This document shows, in pieces, positions 7,175 to 9,500 of a stretch of 9,500 nt of DNA. The notes under the pieces were generated by a model. The model saw nothing but the letters and a program-made list of their open reading frames with translations, made no database searches and was not told the DNA's origin. Source of the DNA: Candidatus Zixiibacteriota bacterium (GTDB taxonomy: Bacteria; Zixibacteria; MSB-5A5; GN15; FEB-12); the NCBI GenBank assembly GCA_029932795.1, contig JAOZPL010000057.1:1-9500 (forward strand), in the 5' to 3' direction. How positions within the stretch are numbered: the first letter of the stretch is position 1; every line of letters starts with the position of its first letter. The translations under genes and the position numbers were made by a program.

Positions 7175-9500
7175 ATGCACCGCCAGCCTGCCACAGGTTT
7201 TCTTTTTCTTATCCTGATATGTTTTTTTTATTCTGAGTGCTTACATGCTCGGACGGTTCTGCAGCTGATCGGTACGGAAATTCCATCGCGTCTTTCTATC
7301 GGTTCGACGCATATCTTTTCCGACTCGGACACGCTTTACCTTAACGACAGTCTTCTATCGCGAGGGGTTGATTATCAGTTTATAGGCGGGTCCGGGTACT
7401 TTGACCTCTCCTCACTGGCTGCCGGTGATCGTGACACGTTACGGGTGATATTCGATCCCCTTCCGAGCTGGGTGCTCAGGTCGTACGGGCGTCCGCTTCC
7501 GGAGGCAGGCCGACTGCACCGAAACCGTAGATTGCCTCCTGTATCGGGACCTTCTACTGTCCGCAAAGGTTTCGCCTCGGATATTAGTCTCACCGGTGCC
7601 AAGTCGTTCCGTTTCTCGGCACGTTCAACCGGCACCTCCGAATTCAGTCAGTCGCTGGATCTGACAATCTCCGGTAAACTCAGTGAAGGTATCGAAATAT
7701 CAGGGTCAATATCGGATAGAGGGTATGACCCCGCCTACGGTACGGTTAACAGACGTCTGAATGAGCTGGACAAAGTCAACCTCAAGGTAACCTCTACGCA
7801 TGTGTCGGCACAGGTCGGGGATATCATTCTCAGCGATCAACCTCTGCGACCGACAGGCAAGAGAGTGTCTGGTGCTTCATTTGACATATACTATCCAGGC
7901 TGGCATATCGAAGCGGCTGCGGCACGCCCTCGGGGAAGGTATCAGAGTTACGGATTTATGGGAAGGGATGGTTTTCAGGGACCATATCAGGTCGGTGACG
8001 GCAAAAGCGCGTTGCCCATTGTGCCTGGATCCGAGACAGTATGGCTGAATGGAGAACGTCTTGTGCGGGGCGCCAACAAGGATTATACGGTGGACTATCC
8101 AACCGGACGGATAACATTCAATGCTAACCACTTGGTTGACCAGCGTAGCCGTGTGGAGGTTGACTACGAGCCGCAGGCGACAGATTACAAGGAGGAGTTG
8201 TTTGCTGCTGGCGGTGGCGGACAACTGGATGACTCGGCCTTCTTTTTTTCAGTGAGAATACTACGTGAGGGTGACGATAAGGATCAGCCGCTGGGAGGGG
8301 ATCTTTCCGAATCGGATAGAGCGCTCCTGCAGGCCGCTGGAGATTCGCTCGCGCAGCGCTCGGGTGCACTCCCTGACACAAGTGGAGCTTACTTGATGAT
8401 TGTTGACAGTCTGCCTGATACGGTGTTTCAGTTTGTGGGTGAGGGGAAAGGTGGTTATCGCGTATCATTCAGTTATGTAGGAAACGGCCGCGGAGAATAC
8501 ATATTCCTGGGATCGAACAACTACCAGTATGTGGGAGCCGGTTACGGTGATTACCTGCCGATAGTTATTCTGGCGGCGGCTGAGAGGACATCATACTACC
8601 GGACGGAACTCGGTGTCCACAACGAAACAGTTGGAGAGATGCGCCTTGACCTGCGGGCATCCAGTCATGATCGCAACCTCTGGTCGGACCGCGATGATAG
8701 CGATAATGAGGGTTTGTATTATCAGTTGCAATCAACGAAGCAGTGGCAGTGGCACGATCACACCGGTTATGTGAAATTGCGGCGACGAGTACGCGAGGTG
8801 ACATATAAAGCTCGTGAGCGGCTGGATCAAGCTGATTTCAGTCGCATGTTTCTGCTGCCTTATGGTTTTGTTAGGACTTCCGATGAAACCACGCATGAAT
8901 TATCAGCAGCAGTCAGTCCTATCCGATTGGTTACACTCAGGGGATCATATGCCACGCTGGCGTACGAGGACAACTTTGATTCCAGAGTGGGTGGTTTTAG
9001 TGCCGAGTTGTTGCTTGCGGAGAGGCTGCGTTTTGAGGGAGGCTGGCGTGAGGTATCATCGAATCTCGCAAACAGTGTCCTGTCCGGTGAAGGTTCTGTT
9101 AACACGTACACAGCCGCGTTTTCTTGTCGGCCGTTCTCCCAGACGGAGTTCACGTCGCAATACGAGCGGGACGTTCGCAGGAACGAGTATTCCGATGATC
9201 AGAGAGGGACGCGTTACGATCAGGTTCATCTCCGCTTGAATCATGCGGGGGAGTCATTAGACTACGAGTATTTCATAGAGGATTCGCTGAGCGGCTCCTG
9301 GAGCAGGGTTCTGAACCGAAATAGAGTTCGGGGTGGCTCCAACCGGCAGTGGGGGGATCTCGCCTATGATGCTATTCTGTCGTATCAGTGGCTTGACCGT
9401 GCTGATGACGAGGAAAGCAATTTCCTTGGCCGGTTCAACCTCCGGTACAACAGCACCCGCACGAGAACCAATCTTGTCTCGTCGTACATGATTTCCGAAT
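7175..9500 (+). CDS. Large putative outer-membrane/surface beta-barrel protein, 3'-truncated
   Basis: I translated this frame by hand from ATG 7175 to the right edge: 775 codons plus one base without a stop. It starts 12 bases after the NHL gene stop and lacks a good ribosome binding site (only GGA at 7170-7172). The signal peptide is residues 1-25 (core GFLFLILICFFY, likely cut after LHA). Next come a segment with DTLYLNDSLLSRGVDYQF (~50-67) and a region with SDRGYDPAYG (180-189) and RRLNELDKVNLKV (~193-205) then AQVGDIILSD. VWLNGERLVRGANKDYTVDY and GRITF (289-315), ending VEVDYEP (327-333), form an Ig-like block of the kind found in large outer-membrane and surface proteins, including SprA-like ones. 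Three F/Y-x-F/Y-V-G-x-G-x-G-x-Y copies follow at 418-460. After ~465 the sequence is dominated by alternating polar/aromatic strands (YYQLQSTKQWQWHD, GYVKLRRRVREV), as in an outer-membrane barrel. Specific function is not recognised; a translocon- or receptor-like role is possible. Confidence 0.8.
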   Translation, partial: MHRQPATGFLFLILICFFYSECLHARTVLQLIGTEIPSRLSIGSTHIFSDSDTLYLNDSLLSRGVDYQFIGGSGYFDLSSLAAGDRDTLRVIFDPLPSWVLRSYGRPLPEAGRLHRNRRLPPVSGPSTVRKGFASDISLTGAKSFRFSARSTGTSEFSQSLDLTISGKLSEGIEISGSISDRGYDPAYGTVNRRLNELDKVNLKVTSTHVSAQVGDIILSDQPLRPTGKRVSGASFDIYYPGWHIEAAAARPRGRYQSYGFMGRDGFQGPYQVGDGKSALPIVPGSETVWLNGERLVRGANKDYTVDYPTGRITFNANHLVDQRSRVEVDYEPQATDYKEELFAAGGGGQLDDSAFFFSVRILREGDDKDQPLGGDLSESDRALLQAAGDSLAQRSGALPDTSGAYLMIVDSLPDTVFQFVGEGKGGYRVSFSYVGNGRGEYIFLGSNNYQYVGAGYGDYLPIVILAAAERTSYYRTELGVHNETVGEMRLDLRASSHDRNLWSDRDDSDNEGLYYQLQSTKQWQWHDHTGYVKLRRRVREVTYKARERLDQADFSRMFLLPYGFVRTSDETTHELSAAVSPIRLVTLRGSYATLAYEDNFDSRVGGFSAELLLAERLRFEGGWREVSSNLANSVLSGEGSVNTYTAAFSCRPFSQTEFTSQYERDVRRNEYSDDQRGTRYDQVHLRLNHAGESLDYEYFIEDSLSGSWSRVLNRNRVRGGSNRQWGDLAYDAILSYQWLDRADDEESNFLGRFNLRYNSTRTRTNLVSSYMISE
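8426..8554 (+). repeat. Three-copy aromatic/glycine mini-repeat in the large surface protein
   Basis: Within the large C-terminal gene, FQFVGEGKGGY (residues 418-428), FSYVGNGRGEY (432-442) and YQYVGAGYGDY (450-460) share the pattern [FY]-x-[FY]-V-G-x-G-x-G-x-Y, with start-to-start spacing of 14 and 18 residues. The copies differ at codon level, so this is a protein-level structural repeat, probably successive short hairpins at the entrance of the strand-rich region. Confidence 0.75.

Noticed and set aside
6497..7180. 227-codon open frame on the minus strand
   Set aside because: It lies antisense to the NHL lipoprotein gene, whose signal peptide and six repeats are unambiguous; the reverse translation shows no domain or signal peptide and is a shadow frame.
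8814..9239. 141-codon plus-strand frame in the right part
   Set aside because: It overlaps the long open frame from 7175 in a different phase; its composition is rich in Arg/Ser/Cys with no domain, so it is a shadow of the large gene.

Overview
The window is one continuous, densely packed run of six same-strand (+) genes with no RNA genes, mobile elements or CRISPR. Every gene encodes an exported or envelope product: an outer-membrane PorV/PorQ-type beta-barrel (5' end outside the window), a secreted M6 metalloprotease with a sorting-type C-terminal tail, two tandem DUF5683-like envelope proteins, an NHL-repeat lipoprotein, and a very large putative outer-membrane/surface protein that runs off the right edge. 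Intergenic gaps are about 30, 8, 11 (2 if the alternative GTG start is used), 2 and 12 bases, so the set looks like part of an operon. No promoter or terminator is visible, so both operon ends probably lie outside the window.

Organism: moderately GC-rich DNA, a PorV-like barrel, a secreted protease ending in a FlgD-like/type IX-type tail, FG-GAP/VCBS-like repeats and DUF5683 proteins together point to the Fibrobacteres-Chlorobi-Bacteroidetes (FCB) group or a neighbouring candidate phylum (Zixibacteria, Latescibacteria, Marinimicrobia or KSB1-like). This is inference from gene content; there is no phylogenetic marker in the window.

Layout: 1-1072, 3' part of a PorV/PorQ-family gene whose window-proximal ~95 residues look like beta-propeller blades rather than barrel. 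1103-4447, signal peptide, M6 peptidase with HEFGHQLGLID zinc site, Ca-binding-type beta-propeller repeats, C-terminal tail. 4456-5373 and 5385-6194, paralogous DUF5683-type proteins, each ending in an amphipathic strand with terminal Phe. 6197-7162, six-bladed NHL propeller lipoprotein. 7175 to beyond 9500, a 775-codon open frame with signal peptide, a surface-protein-type N-terminal region and a long beta-strand-rich region with a three-copy glycine/aromatic mini-repeat.

Working model (inference): PorV proteins are the outer-membrane partners that take type IX secretion (T9SS) cargo from the translocon. Here a PorV-like gene sits directly upstream of a protease carrying a T9SS-like tail, followed by envelope factors, a periplasm-facing or surface propeller lipoprotein and a giant barrel-like protein. 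The set could be a cargo-plus-dedicated-export/anchoring cassette. The co-location is seen; the joint function is not proven.
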